Assembly (NCBI RefSeq): GCF_032854445.1
Contig: NC_088295.1
Location: forward strand, 57,519,249 to 57,583,248
DNA: 64,000 nt
Source of the DNA: Liolophura sinensis
Lineage: Eukaryota > Mollusca > Polyplacophora > Chitonida > Chitonidae
Direction: 5' to 3'
Of the stretch, positions 11,301 through 23,195 are shown in pieces; positions within the stretch are counted from its first letter, which is position 1, and every line of letters starts with the position of its first letter. The position numbers were made by a program, and so were the translations under genes. The notes below the pieces were generated by a model. The model did no database searches and had not been told where the DNA came from. It saw nothing but the letters and a program-made list of their open reading frames with translations.

Positions 11301-14300
11301 TCTTATCATCTGATATCGTGAAGCTCAGATGGCCACAAGCTCTGCTTCAGCATGTTGTATATATTTACCTTGATCGGAATCTTTTACTGTACGTTAACGT
11401 ACAAAGAAAGACGAGCTCTTCTATAAACTCGAGGTATTCATATAGACATACGAAATACCGGCACTCACCTTTGCTGGAAATGTTATATATAACTATATGT
11501 ATATCACATGGTGGGGAAATATTCTTCACGGAAATTTCTTTCTTAAATATGTTCATATTTTCTATGTTCAAGTGGCTTGCTATAGTACAGCTTAATAATA
11601 GTCGTTCGTAAAACTTCTGACATCTTTAAATTCATAGAGAAAGGTTAGGCATACATGCATACCTTTCAGCAGGTGAACTCTAGCTTAAACTGTTAAAAGA
11701 CAGCTTGGCTTTTTTCAGTAAAGCAGCATTTTAATAGAAGTTAATCGTTATAGTTTACTTTATGGGTGGTGGGAATGCGTGGAGGAGAAAGCCAGGTGGT
11801 TTTCTTGTGACTGCACAGGGCGAGATGTTAGTGGACTTTCTCCACCAGTGTATACATATTGTTACGGTATTGAAAACGGCAACAGAAAAGAGACTCAGTG
11901 ACTCAATATTACAATGTAAACAATGCTTTATATATAAAATGAGACGTACAGTTTTACAGACAGTTCAACAACAACAACATACACATCAGTATTACCGGTC
12001 TTTACAAGTTTCCAGTTCACCTTTGCATCCCAAGGAATGTATTCCAGGAAATCCAACGTAAAGACCATGGGATAAACACACAATTCACAAATTGTCCTAG
12101 ACAGGTACTTCGCCAGGTTAGCGAACACGAACACAGTACACAGATTACACAGAACTGGAACAGTCAAGCCTTTGAATGACGTCACACCCGCAGAGCACAA
12201 CACAGGGTAAATACAGGCATGGAGGTATAATCCACTTCAGATCAGTCACAGCTCCCGCAGAAGCTCACAAACGAGCCGTTCAGAGACGTAGAGTAATGTC
12301 ACCTTGTGGCAGAACGAACGTCCTTTGCCAAAATTGAAAACTACAGTTTAGAGTCCTTGACGACCTTGTCGGTCAGGTGAGGTCAGCGTGTTAAACAAAT
12401 TACACAGTCCACACTGTATAATCATAATAAAGATCCGAACACCAATAAACGTGACTTCCGCAGAAATTCACATAAACCAGACATCAGTACTACTGTGGTA
12501 CACAAACGGTGCCGGCATAAAAATCTGTCCTCCCAAATGAAACTGGCATCACCAGCTCATATCAAAATAATGGACTCGATACGAGAGCGTCGCACACTCT
12601 CCTGGCTGCCAGTGGATGCAGCAAAATACCTCCCCTCTGCACAGAAAACACGGCTTATATACGTGCCAGGTGGATTCAACTATTCTTAGACACTGAATTA
12701 ACAACCAATGAACAAGGTGCTTTCGGCCAGGTCCGCGCTGTACATATATAACAGGGCCTGTTATGCTTTCACAAAGGTCCGCAGGCTAACAGTACATGAA
12801 GACGTTAAATAGTCATACATAACAATATGGCCACCAATCCCGTAAGCTGAAACGTCAGTCATATAATACTTGATATTTGAAGTAAACCCCCGCCCTTCGG
12901 CATAAACCTGATACACCTCTTCACTTAAAGCCGCAGTGGTAATTCGTAGGATGCTTAATACGTTTTATACATGCATGATAACAGAAAGTTCTTGTATTCG
13001 TCTACGTTGTATATCAGATAAAGGACTTCACAAAACGAGATAAGGGAAATATTATGCAATGTTAGTGTCCTGAATCATGCTGCATTTGTGTTCTCCTTCA
13101 ACTATTCCGCCTCACGTGAGATACGGTAACACTCTGTTTCTGTCAGTTGCACACAGTTGGAGCTAACCGGAGATATTACTCATACACTGGCAATGACGAA
13201 ACGACTCCAAAGATTTCATGGATGAAGTGCCATTTACTGGGCGAGATAACATCTCATTGTCCGCCCCTGCCATTCAAACATCAAAAATTCGGTCAGTGGA
13301 ACGCTGACAGCTCTTTATAACATCTAGTAGGAATCTTTGTATCTGATAACACATGAAGATGAGGGCCAGAGAGTTTTGTCAAATTTACGTATACAGTTGA
13401 ATGGATTCACATATTCTTACGTCTACTGAAAATGGAATAACCTACTGTTCTTATTTTCCTTTACACTCATGTACACTTTTCAACCCTCAGCGTGAAACTA
13501 AGTCATGAATCTAAATGGGGAAACATCTCGGATTTCACTTGTCATGACCGCGAAACCTGACACCGTCTGTTAGCTTCACAGACAAACAACGTTGCCAGCT
13601 ACGTGGGCACCAACAACATACTATAGTTCAGCTGTGACAGCATCAGGGCTATAGGCGGGTGGGTGTACATGTATGTACGAGGGTGTCGACATACCGACTA
13701 CAGGGCAATGTGACCAGCCTGAACTAGAGAGTGGAACTGATTCATGTAGGTGAACATAGGAAGCAAAACGTAGGTAATATGTGTCAAGTGTTAATAACGA
13801 CGATAGTTCGCTTGTGTACCGAATATATATCGTATTTGTTCAGAGCGTAAACCGATTGTCAATGAATGAAATGTTCAGTCAGACAATCAGTTAAACAGTC
13901 GGCACTTCAATCAACGATGTATCCTCAAAAGTGGGGAGAGAGAAAGAACAGTAAATATGTTTGCTTTGCCTGATAAATTAAAGTAATCAGTCAGAAATCT
14001 GAGAGGGAGTGAGAGAGAGGGGCTTGAATGTTGGAGTTTTATACCCAGCACATAACAGCTTGTTTTGATACAATAACATACCAAGTCAGTATCGTCACGA
14101 ATTTCCAGTTATTCAGTTTAACTATCATACTTTTCTCAGACTTTGAACCACTGCGGTATTATTGCAAACGCTTTGAAAATCTGTATAGTATTATTGCAAA
14201 AAACTCCATGGTATTCTTGCAAACGCTTTTGGAAAGAACCTTTCAGTGACTTGGGCGTATCAGAGTTGTGAAGCTTTTCATTCATAAAACTAGGCTGATA

Positions 14301-14644
14301 CATCAAATAATAACATGGGTATACAGTAAAAATACATGATAGATTTTACAATAAAAAAAGTAGAAAAATGTGTGGTTTACGAAGTCTAGCAGGACGAACG
14401 TAGTTGTGTGAAATTGTGTGGTGAGGTTTCTGAGCTGTTCACGCAATGACATCATTCATACTTTTGATATATAGCTAAGTAAATGGACTATATGTAGAAT
14501 GATTTTGCGAAGCATCCGAAAATGTATTTTCAATTGGAAACTCATTTTAAGTATGTAAATTAAATCAGTGATAATAGCAAATAGTAAACACCACATATGT
14601 ATGTTCTTTAGGTAGAGTTAAAGAATCCCTCATATACACATGTA
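8306..14644. other. Long gene-free stretch
   Basis: About 6.3 kb without a recognisable exon, RNA gene or high-copy repeat. There is an A-rich tract at about 10703-10772 and a small (TATAA/GTATAT) region near 11480. The open frames (up to about 100 codons) have no recognisable motifs and no paired splice signals that I could follow. A diverged old transposon between about 11.9 and 12.9 kb is possible but I could not show it. Confidence 0.45.
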
Positions 14645-14735
14645 TCTATTTATTTATTTATTTCATATTTTACACCGAACTCAGGAATAGTTCACATATA
14701 CGACGGCGTCCAGCATTAAAGTGGGGGATATGCAG
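14645..14735 (-). mobile_element. SINE-B 3' end fragment (antisense)
   Basis: TATTTATTTATTTCATATTT, TACACCGAACTCAGGAATAG, TTCACATATACGACGGCG and CCAGCATTAAAGTGGGGG are the antisense tail and 3' body of SINE-B. It lies head-to-head with the sense fragment at 14851-14970. Confidence 0.75.
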
Positions 14736-14850
14736 AAGGAGGGTGTCTCGCTTGCTCCGATGACTAAATCGCTATAACTCGCTGCAACTATCGCGGCCTT
14801 TGCCAATGACGAATCCTGCTCTCGTTGCTTTTGTCGCTACATTAAGTCAA

Positions 14851-14970
14851 GAGGTTTGTCAGGCACCTTGCGAAGGTCGGTGGTTTATTCCGAACACCCC
14901 GGTTTCCACCACCCATAAACGTGAACGCCGTCAATTAAGTGGAAAAATCTTGAGTAGAGCTTTAAACACT
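14851..14970 (+). mobile_element. Short SINE-B-related insertion with flanking 10-bp duplication
   Basis: The body reads GGTTTGTCAGGCACCTTGCG, AAGGTCGGTGGTTTATTCCG, CCGGTTTCCACCACCC, GTGAACGCCGTCAATTAAG and ATCTTGAGTAGAGCTTTAAA, a SINE-B variant without its tRNA head. The identical 10-mer ATTAAGTCAA sits directly before it (14841-14850) and after it (14971-14980). That looks like a target-site duplication around a 5'-truncated insertion of about 120 bp. Confidence 0.65.
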
Positions 14971-14980
14971 ATTAAGTCAA

Positions 14981-16480
14981 TCCAACTTGCAGGAAATAAA
15001 TAAAATACAAAATTCAACAACTATTTCAACAGAAGCACTCCTGTCGATCTCACATTCCAACACTTTACAACTTTATTCTTGCGCAAAACAACCGTGGGCG
15101 TTTTCGGCAAAACACAATAGTGGCATTTATAACTGAATGGTAAGGTTGACCTATTTCATGTGGGAGTCGATCTGCGGAGGTCCTTGGAGTCATATCAAGG
15201 CTTTCTCACGGTTTTTAGGTAGGTCGTTCACTTTACAACGCCCCAACCGCTATCAGATGCACTTTGAAGCAGACGTGCTCATGATTTGATTTGTTAATGA
15301 ATGAAACTACAGTGACATCAGGAAATAAACAACATGAAAAACATAAGCCTCTCACATCTTCAACACCTCAACGCGATTACAGAGAGAGTAAACTGGGTTT
15401 AATCGCCTCTATTATTCCACCCACCCACAATCCAAATTTCTTTTCTCCAGCATCCATTTTATCTATTCAAGGTCTCCACCTATCTGTAGGCCTACACTGT
15501 AAGAACTAATCCGTGGAACAAACAGTCTGATATGTTTTCTGACTGATGGCCAAACAGATGATATAATTTCTGCAAGTTCTTATTATTAAATGTCGTTCTA
15601 TTACAAATTTGTTGTGTTATTCTAACAGAATATTTTTTGGGCGTATTGGGATAGTGTGTTTGGATAACGTAATATTAATTGCATTCGGTAACATAATCTA
15701 TTCTAACATTATTGTTAGAACATTAATATTGAGACAAATATATTTCCTTCTCTAATATAACTATCTTCTTGTTCATATAATGCTTAATATATTCTGGGAT
15801 TCAATAGCGATTCAGAGGATGCGTAAATATCAGACACATAAGCAATGTAAATATGATGTGTTGCTGTTGTTAGGGCTTGCTTTGTGGATTAACTACTATT
15901 TTGTGATGTCAATTACACAGCTAAAGATGAAATACCAAGTAAGGATAACTTGTTACCTGTCAGTTTAACTTTTTGTAGGGCACAGTCTCTGTGTATTTCT
16001 CACCCTGAACTGGTGGAAGGTGCCATGTTATGTGTGCATGCTACATGGAGCGACCATGTTTTTTTTCACTATAACTCTCTAATAAATAGGTTTGTTTTAT
16101 TTGAAGATCTACACATGTTATAGACCACAAAGAGATATAGAAGGAAACTGTTTTTATTATTATATTCTGGATGACTCATGTGAAATCAAACAAAATATGA
16201 TCTAATGGTGCACTTAGTGTAACTTCATTTTGGTGTAGAGAGTACTTGCTGAAGTGTATAAAGGCGGGAAATTCAAGTAACCCAAGGTCCAAAATATTGG
16301 CTCCACACCTTGACTTATCATCACTGACCAGATCACGGATAGGAATATATCCACCTGAGGTATGATGGAGCCTTTGTCATTATCTTACAATTTGTTTTAA
16401 TTTGGAATTATAAGATTAAACGTCCTATTTTCTCTGCATGTCAGTTTCAATCCTCTGTTAACATGGGTCCCCCAGTGCTT
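14981..16480. other. No gene seen
   Basis: AT-rich. Around 15600-15740 some pieces (ATTCTAACAGAATAT, TTCTAACATTATTGTTAGAA) echo the interior of the MITE at 27064-27278, but not well enough to call a copy. Confidence 0.4.
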
Positions 16481-16484
16481 CTAT

Positions 16485-16925
16485 GAAATCATAGGATTAC
16501 TACTGAAACATGCAGATTTCCATGGGGCAATTCTTTTATAACAGATTCAAGGCATTTATGAATACCTCAACCCTGATATTTGGAATATTCGAAGTTAATG
16601 AGGAAATTACTAATCCTGCTTTTACTTGCACCGGTCCGTAAATTCATGGGGTCACCCCATGAAATCATCGGGTACTAGGGTCAACCTGTGAAATCATTGG
16701 GTATTAGTGTAAGTCAGACAGTGTGTGTATTCCCTTGATGTTGATGGTCACCCCTCTAGAAATGACTGGGTCATTATAATGCTGTAGATATCCAAGACAC
16801 CCAGTGCCCCTTTTGTTGTGTCTCTGGTTAATCCCGAGAAAGCTTGGGTAGCAGCTGAATCCACTAATCTATGATTCACTATGATGCACTGGCTCACGCC
16901 TACCCCAAGAAATCATTGGGTACTG
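16485..16925. repeat. Degenerate, dispersed GAAATCATTGGGTACT motif
   Basis: Related 15-mers occur near 16485, 16664, 16692, 16758 and 16908 (for example GAAATCATCGGGTACTAG and GAAATCATTGGGTATTAG), two of them spaced about 28 bp apart. Probably a decayed tandem repeat. The spacing is irregular. Confidence 0.45.
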
Positions 16926-17158
16926 AATTTACTGGCTTGCATACAAAAGGAAAGCACATAGAGAGTTAATAATTTCGGAATGAGAGAGATTTAAAACACT
17001 TGCACAAACTGCATGTATTCTTCTTGAATAAAATGTTGTTTTCTATGCTTCAACTGAAGATTACTGTGTTGAGTTGTTCACTATGTAGTTCTTTCACTGC
17101 TACCGTATGATCAGGATTCATTCGTTCTTACCATAGACTGGTGAATAGCCTATGGGAG

Positions 17159-17236
17159 GTACTTGGTATGGTTGTTGCTGTACACATCGGGTACTTGGTA
17201 TGGTTGTTGCTGTGCACATCAGGTACTTGGTATGAT
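17159..17236. repeat. 32-bp tandem repeat, about 2.4 units
   Basis: GTACTTGGTATGGTTGTTGC followed by TGTACACATC starts at 17159 and repeats at 17191, with a partial unit at 17223. Confidence 0.88.
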
Positions 17237-17923
17237 GAATGATTGGTTGGCGTATGTATACTTTATCGCTACAATATTATGATAAATTTAACGGATTCAT
17301 TTTTACAGTGCATAACACGGTCCCTGATAACACTTTCATCGCCTCGCAATTAGATTTAAACGTTCCCAGATAACATCGGCAAATTGTCTTAAACTGCGAA
17401 GTAATTTATGGTTTCTGTTATTGCTGCCTGTCAAATAGAGGATGAAGGTGTGAAAACAATTTGTGAAAAACAAACAGGGACGATTTTTTGAAGTTCTTAA
17501 TTACAAGCTGGGTTTAATCATCAGTTTTTGTTGCTTAGAAGATCGCTTCAAAGAACTGACAAAAACAAAGGCCGTATTTACATTTACGTCACCACATATA
17601 GCCCTGTGTTGTAAATCTGTGAATAATTAGACTGCTGTTCTCCCCTCACAGCTGTGACAAAGTTAGGTATCCTAGAAGGTAAATGTATACATGTACATAC
17701 TCAAACATATATACGATTAATAGATTGATATTTTCTTATTCATCAATATAAATAAAACACTTAAATACACATACCTCTGTGGGAATTAAGTACTGGTGGT
17801 GTCAAAAGTTTAACCAGTTTGAGAGTGGTGCCTAATTCAAATACGCATATTACAACATATATTGCACCGACCAATGAAGTCATTTTATCCATCAATGTCG
17901 GCGAACACTTTATAAGTAAAGGT

Positions 17924-18530
17924 CATTCATAAGTCCAGTTACTGACCAATGTTTGTGTAGACGTAACCATGAAACGTTACTCACAAGATTAACCACTGGC
18001 CAAAATGTACGTGCACGTATAATGGTGAAATGTCATTCATAAGGCCAACGATTGACAAAAATGTCTGTAGACGAAACGATGAAACGTCCTTAAGACCAAC
18101 GACTGACTAAAGTTTGTGTAGAGGTAGATGTAACGATTAACGTCATTCAGAAGACTAAATATTGACCAAAATAAGTGTAGACCAAAGACTGACTAAACGT
18201 GTGTGGAGGTAATGTTAAAACGTCACACATAAGACCAACCATTGACCAAAACGTGTAGACGTAAGGATGAAACGTAATTCATGACACCAATGACTCACCA
18301 TAGATTGTATATAAGACCAACGCCTGACTAAAGTTTGTGTAGACATAGCGATGAAACGTCACTCGTAAGACCAAGAAGTGACCAAAATCTGTGTAGAGGT
18401 ATAACAGTGAAATGTCAGCCATAAGACCAACAACTGACCAATATTTGTGCAGACGGATAACAGTGAAATTTCAGTCATGAGACCAATGTTTGTGTGGACA
18501 AAGGTTTATGTAGAGGTAAGGCTAAAACAG
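17924..18530. repeat. Degenerate minisatellite, about 55-bp units
   Basis: Roughly ten units recur with the core CATTCATAAGACCAACGACT, GACCAAAATTTGTGTAGACG and TAACGATGAAACG. Unit length varies through indels. No long open frame runs through it, so it is not a coding repeat. Old relative to the 46-bp array at 27.3 kb, judging by divergence. Confidence 0.8.
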
Positions 18531-20080
18531 CATTCAAGCCTGTTATAAGAGGAGAACTGTGAGATAAATGTAAAAATGCTTGAAACGAATCACTGAAGTA
18601 CAAAGCAACATTGGCAGTATTTGTGGCGATGGAACATATGACCCAGTTGCCCAAAACAGTTTTAAGACTTAATACCAGATTTAACTTTAATTCAAGTTTT
18701 CAATTTTGTACTTGGCTTCAAATATTTTGTAACGGTGTATTAACTATGAACTAAAACTGCTGCGGTTATATTCTGACATGGGACAACTGCTTTGGATGCT
18801 GACTTTGGCTAAAGTTTTGAATATAAAACGCCAATATTAGCTTTAATACGCTTTCGAACAACAGGAGACGAGGGAATTTCACAATGCATGGGGTTAAACC
18901 CATCAAAGAGAAATCTCTTTGCTAAGGACAAGGGCGAATCACCGCTGAGAATAACTGTGCATGTTATTAAGAAATTAGCTGTAAATGTATATCCATAGGG
19001 AATTAATAAAACAAATGCGTAAAAGATGCATTAGTGTTCATTATTATTTTAATACTAGGGCAATAAATTTTAATTTACTAGTAATTTATTAATAATTTAG
19101 CATAATTAATTCTAGTCCAGCCTTTTCCAAATCAACTAGGGAGGTTTCTCGAGATATCTTCCCACATTATGCTTACATCATATTGTTTTCTGACACGGTT
19201 ATTTTTTAGTTAGGCAAACAACGCAAAACCCTCGATGACCTGCATTATTATTAAAATGGCCTGGCCACGCTTGAGTGAAAAGGTGGATAACTTGTGTGCG
19301 GTATACACATCTGCCTAAGTCTCATCAGTTAGTTGTGTCACGCTCCATTGCTCGCTCTGTTCGAGTTCGATTCTCTCCGTGCACATGGATATGTATGCAC
19401 CAAATGCTTTAATAATAAGACCATCGATTATGTAGGTATCAGTGGCAAATCATTCAAATTAAAGCAAATAGTAGTTGTTAGAATGAACAGATTATTTACT
19501 GAACGTTCTGCTCGATTGAACAAGCGAGATGAACTAGGCCACTGTTTGCGTAATGTGTCAGAAACAGTGTGACAAAAACCAAAACATCAAAAGGCTTACA
19601 CCTGTTCTGGGCTCTAGATTTGCTATTTTTTTAATTAGCAAGTTTAATACAACCCGTTTAACCTGGGCGATAAACAAAGTTGATGTGATTAATGTATTCT
19701 GATAGAGAACAAGACGTATGCAGATACACACTTAATCAGGGATTCCACAGTTCACTGATGTAGGTAAATGTAAGAGTTACGTGCGGTAAACATCGAGACA
19801 AAAAAAGGGCATCAGCACGTTTAAGAGAACAGAGGCAAATAAACAAGCGTGACCAACTTTTGCTTATGTGCTGTATTAAATAAAATGTTAAATGTAGTAA
19901 ATGTATTTGCACATATTTCTTACAATGAGCTTCTGATAACATATCACTTTGTTATACAGGATCTACTGGAATGTAAGATTCGGCTCATGGGAGTTTGAAG
20001 TCAAGTGGATTTGCATGCAGGCAGATCCGTGGTGTACTCCAGTCACTCCGGTTCCTCTAATCTCAAAAAAAAAAAAAAAA
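18531..20080. other. No gene seen
   Basis: AT-rich. A weak tRNA-like piece near 19335-19380 (GTTCGAGTTCGATTCTC) and a short GTGGTGTACTCC/CACTCCGGTTCCTC match to the SINE-B variant near 20028-20058 are the only hints. A 16-A run (20065-20080) abuts the next element. Confidence 0.4.
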
Positions 20081-20312
20081 TAATCTGTTAAATTTAACAG
20101 AAAGTCTTTTGAGCGATGCTAGAATGTTTTCTGTTACTACTGTTCCATCATATTGTTCTGTTAAATATAGTACACCTATTTTATTAATTCAACATGAAGA
20201 TTGTATTAGACTAGAATGACATTATGTTGAATAAGACACATTATTATGTTATAATAACAGAATACATTCCAGCATCATTCAGATAACAGACTTTCTGTTA
20301 AAGTTAATCTAA
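20081..20312. mobile_element. Foldback MITE, copy 1 (outer ends worn)
   Basis: The left arm TCTGTTAAATTTAACAGAAA plus GTC is mirrored by GACTTTCTGTTAAAGTTAA at the right. The interior shares AATTCAACAT, TATGTTGAATA(A/T)GACACA and GTTATAATAACAGAATACA with the copy at 27064-27278. The outermost inverted bases are lost: the left end runs into poly-A. Non-autonomous DNA transposon-like; no protein. Confidence 0.8.
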
Positions 20313-21481
20313 CCTAAAAATTGATGTCATCTAAAATTGATGTCATATAGGTGAAAACATTCTTGAGCATACGTGGTTACATTCAATCAAATAACCTTAT
20401 GAAGAAATCCATTCCTTCAGTCAATGAGTCATTTACACACAGTGCTTTCTGAATATGGATAATAATACCTGCCCATAGCTCCAGCGTAATAATAATAACA
20501 ATAATAATAATAATAGACCTACTTATAAGCTTAAATATTCTCATTCACTTCCGCAAATTAGGAAATTTTATATGCACCTTTGATTTCATCATGCGATAAT
20601 GAATATACAGCCATAGGCAAATGGCTTATTCTGTAATTAGCGTATCAGGTAATTTACCTTCCTGTCAGAGTGCAATCAGGGTGTTCACGGATAATGAAGG
20701 AGAGCTTTGTTTGAAAACCGCCGTGACATGGGTTGACATGTACGAGAAGATTTAACATGACACACGTTCGCTTTTTCTAATACAACAGTAATTGTCGTCC
20801 TATCACACTTCAGATAAAACTGCCTCATTAGTCATTGATAATATTACCTTCTCATGTTGAACGAAGGATATCGTTCATGTGTATTTTATTGCTTTGATGT
20901 GAGACATTCCACGGTTATTGAGCAGAGGTGAGCAATTATAGCTTTGGTTTTTAACAAGTACAAAGTAATGATTGTTTTACAGTTGCCTCATACACAGTTC
21001 CACCATGAATAACACATTACGACATCAAAGTGATGGTACAGTGATGCGAATCCATTGGTTGAAGCGAATCAACCAATCGCTATATATACACCTGTACAAC
21101 GTAAAGTTCCTCTTTACCCTATTAGTCACTGGACATAAATAAGAAGAACATTTGTGTTGATGTTGAATTTAATTCACTGGATTTTTTGAGGTTATTTTTC
21201 GAAGTTCCGAAGCCATCAAAAGATAAGTACGAACAAATTCTATTTTTTTCGTTATTTCCATATAATAAACTTACGACAGTTTTGTGAAAGTGACGCATGT
21301 ATAAAGGATACAATCGTACAAATATACTACCGGTACAACTAAGAACAAAAAAGAGCTCAAATGGCATTTCTATTCCTAGTGGGAACCAAATGATCATGGG
21401 AGTAAACAGTTGGAAGCCCCTAGTTTTTGTACGGCTCAACGCCATTTTTTTGCCGGCTGTTCATACGCTTACACCTTGTCT
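20313..21481. other. No gene seen
   Basis: Contains an (AAT)n microsatellite at about 20487-20514. No coding or RNA feature recognised. Confidence 0.45.
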
Positions 21482-21548
21482 TTGCCACGATATAGCTGAG
21501 ATATTGCCCATGTGGCGTTAAGCCATAATCACTCATTCATTCATTCAT
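21482..21548 (+). mobile_element. SINE-C 3' end with (ATTC)n tail
   Basis: TTGCCACGATATAGCTGAGA, TATTGCCCATGTGGCGTTAA and GCCATAATCACTCATTCATT form the 3' end of a third short repeat family, also found antisense at 47026-47095 and, diverged, at 50566-50620. From memory such ends are common in molluscs. Confidence 0.7.
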
Positions 21549-21559
21549 ATGTTTAAATT

Positions 21560-21710
21560 TCATGATTTATTGATTGGTATTTTAGGCGATACTAAAGAAT
21601 GTTTCAATCAGTGTACGGTTGCTGGCATCAGCATGGTGAGAGGAAACCGGGCTCTGGAACCCACGACCATCCGAAGGTTGCTGATAGATCTTGCTACGTA
21701 TGACCGGGTT
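21560..21710 (-). mobile_element. SINE-B body fragment (antisense)
   Basis: TTTATTGATTGGTATTTTAG, GCGATACTAAAGAATGTTTC, GGTGAGAGGAAACCGGGCTC and CCACGACCATCCGAAGGTTG match the SINE-B body in antisense. It begins about 10 bp after the SINE-C tail. Confidence 0.85.
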
Positions 21711-21807
21711 ATGATTCATGAACACACGGACATAGGGAAAAACGAAAAACAAGACATCTCCCTCAAAATATCAGACTTGGGAAAGGAATGAATAATTGGC
21801 TGACTGA

Positions 21808-21960
21808 CTGATTCTTCCGTAAGGCCGTACTGAAGAGTTTTTCACTCATAGTTTTATAGGCGGGGGAAAGCCGAGTGCCCAGGGTGAAACCATCAATCTT
21901 TGGCAAGCCACTGACGAACTGACGAACTGACGAACTCACGTGTGGGAACGCCACTCTGTT
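21808..21960 (-). mobile_element. SINE-B-related fragment (antisense) with 8-bp expansion
   Basis: TGATTCTTCCGTAAGGCCGT, ACTGAAGAGTTTTTCACTC, GGGGGAAAGCCGAGTGCCCA and ATCTTTGGCAAGCC form a SINE-B variant. Within it GACGAACT is repeated three times in tandem (about 21913-21936). It is the antisense counterpart of the 8175-8305 copy. Confidence 0.65.
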
Positions 21961-22877
21961 GGCGGATAGGAGTAGTCACTGGTCTTCAACGAATGTTAAT
22001 AGACTTCGCAACAGTGCAAGTCCAAGGTTTGGTGTGAACAAACATTTTGTGAGAATGGTGGTTAAGCGCTCCATCTTGCCTAAAATTGAGCTACAGAATC
22101 ACACAATTATATCTTGCATATATCTCCACACATGCAGCTTACTCTGTCTAACAAACCAGTATAATATTCCCTTGATGATCATGTCTCCGTTTCAGCACTA
22201 TATAGGCTATACTTGCATTATCGAAACCATCATTCAGTTAGCTTAGAAGCATCAATATTGACGTATACGCATGCTGCATCGTGATATATTTCCATTGTTA
22301 TAAGGCCTGATCACATAGATGTGTTCTGAGAATCAGTCAATAAACGACTGTGCTTTGAGTATATCCGGAATTTGACGCACGATGACGTGAACAGTACAAC
22401 TGATTTGACGATAGTGTCAAGCGTGTCACACATGTTCACTCCAACTCTCCAGGATGATTCCATAGAAAACTAACGGACTAATTCACCGTTAATTGGAATC
22501 CTCTGATAACATCTCTGATAACTAACTGTGGCAGGTCATCGATTTATTTTTTTGCAAGATAATATTTAGGGGTTATATACCAGACCCATTCTCTACGGCA
22601 TTCTCTCCACGAGAAAGCAATATGTTACCATCGACAAAGAGGTCAAGGGCTATCTCTAAATATATATAAAACGGCCATTATATTTAGTAATATTTAGGAC
22701 AGGTGACCTACGGATGTACCGTTATTTGAGGGCAGAGTCAATACAGCCCGCATTCACCGCCGGTGCACAGTGGAGTATAAATAACCAAGGCATGTGTTTG
22801 TGTTACGGCGATTGCTGTGGAATTCTCCGAGCCGTAGGTAGGTGACTGGGTCAGTGGGGCTCCGGGTTTCTGCATAA

Positions 22878-23195
22878 GGCGGCTTCACCAGGCGGGGTCG
22901 ACGGGAAGTAGATATATACAAGGCTCCTCGTCTACTTGACAGAATCAAGGCATGCAATCGACCGGATGAACTGAAACCTGTTGGTGCAAGCATCTATATA
23001 ACAGCTGCTTTTTGGCAAGCGCTGACAGTGTGGAAAAATGGGGCGGGCATGTATGTTAAAGCCAACGGACAAGAAACCGATGTACCTACAGATAATGGAA
23101 AAACCTTTCGATGCCTTTCGGCAGATGCAGGTCCCTATGTGTATCTCGAAACTGGAATGTTACTGGCAAAAAATAAACGAAGTTTGCTCAGCTAG
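22878..23195 (+). other. Open reading frame of about 105 codons, possible exon of unknown function
   Basis: This frame, just after a TAA at 22875-22877, runs open to TAG at 23193-23195. Its translation is balanced rather than low-complexity, with stretches such as LLDRIKACNRPDELKPVGAS and AFWQALTVWKNGAGMYVKAN and a hydrophilic C-terminus. The first in-frame ATG is at 23049, so a full gene would need an upstream exon. The AGs near 22877 and 22890 are poor acceptors. I recognise no family. Frames of this length are expected by chance in 64 kb, so this is a candidate only. Confidence 0.18.

Noticed and set aside
11928-12720. Possible LTR or diverged transposon
   Set aside because: The region has a distinct texture, but I found no matching second LTR, no terminal TG...CA pair with duplication and no protein motif.
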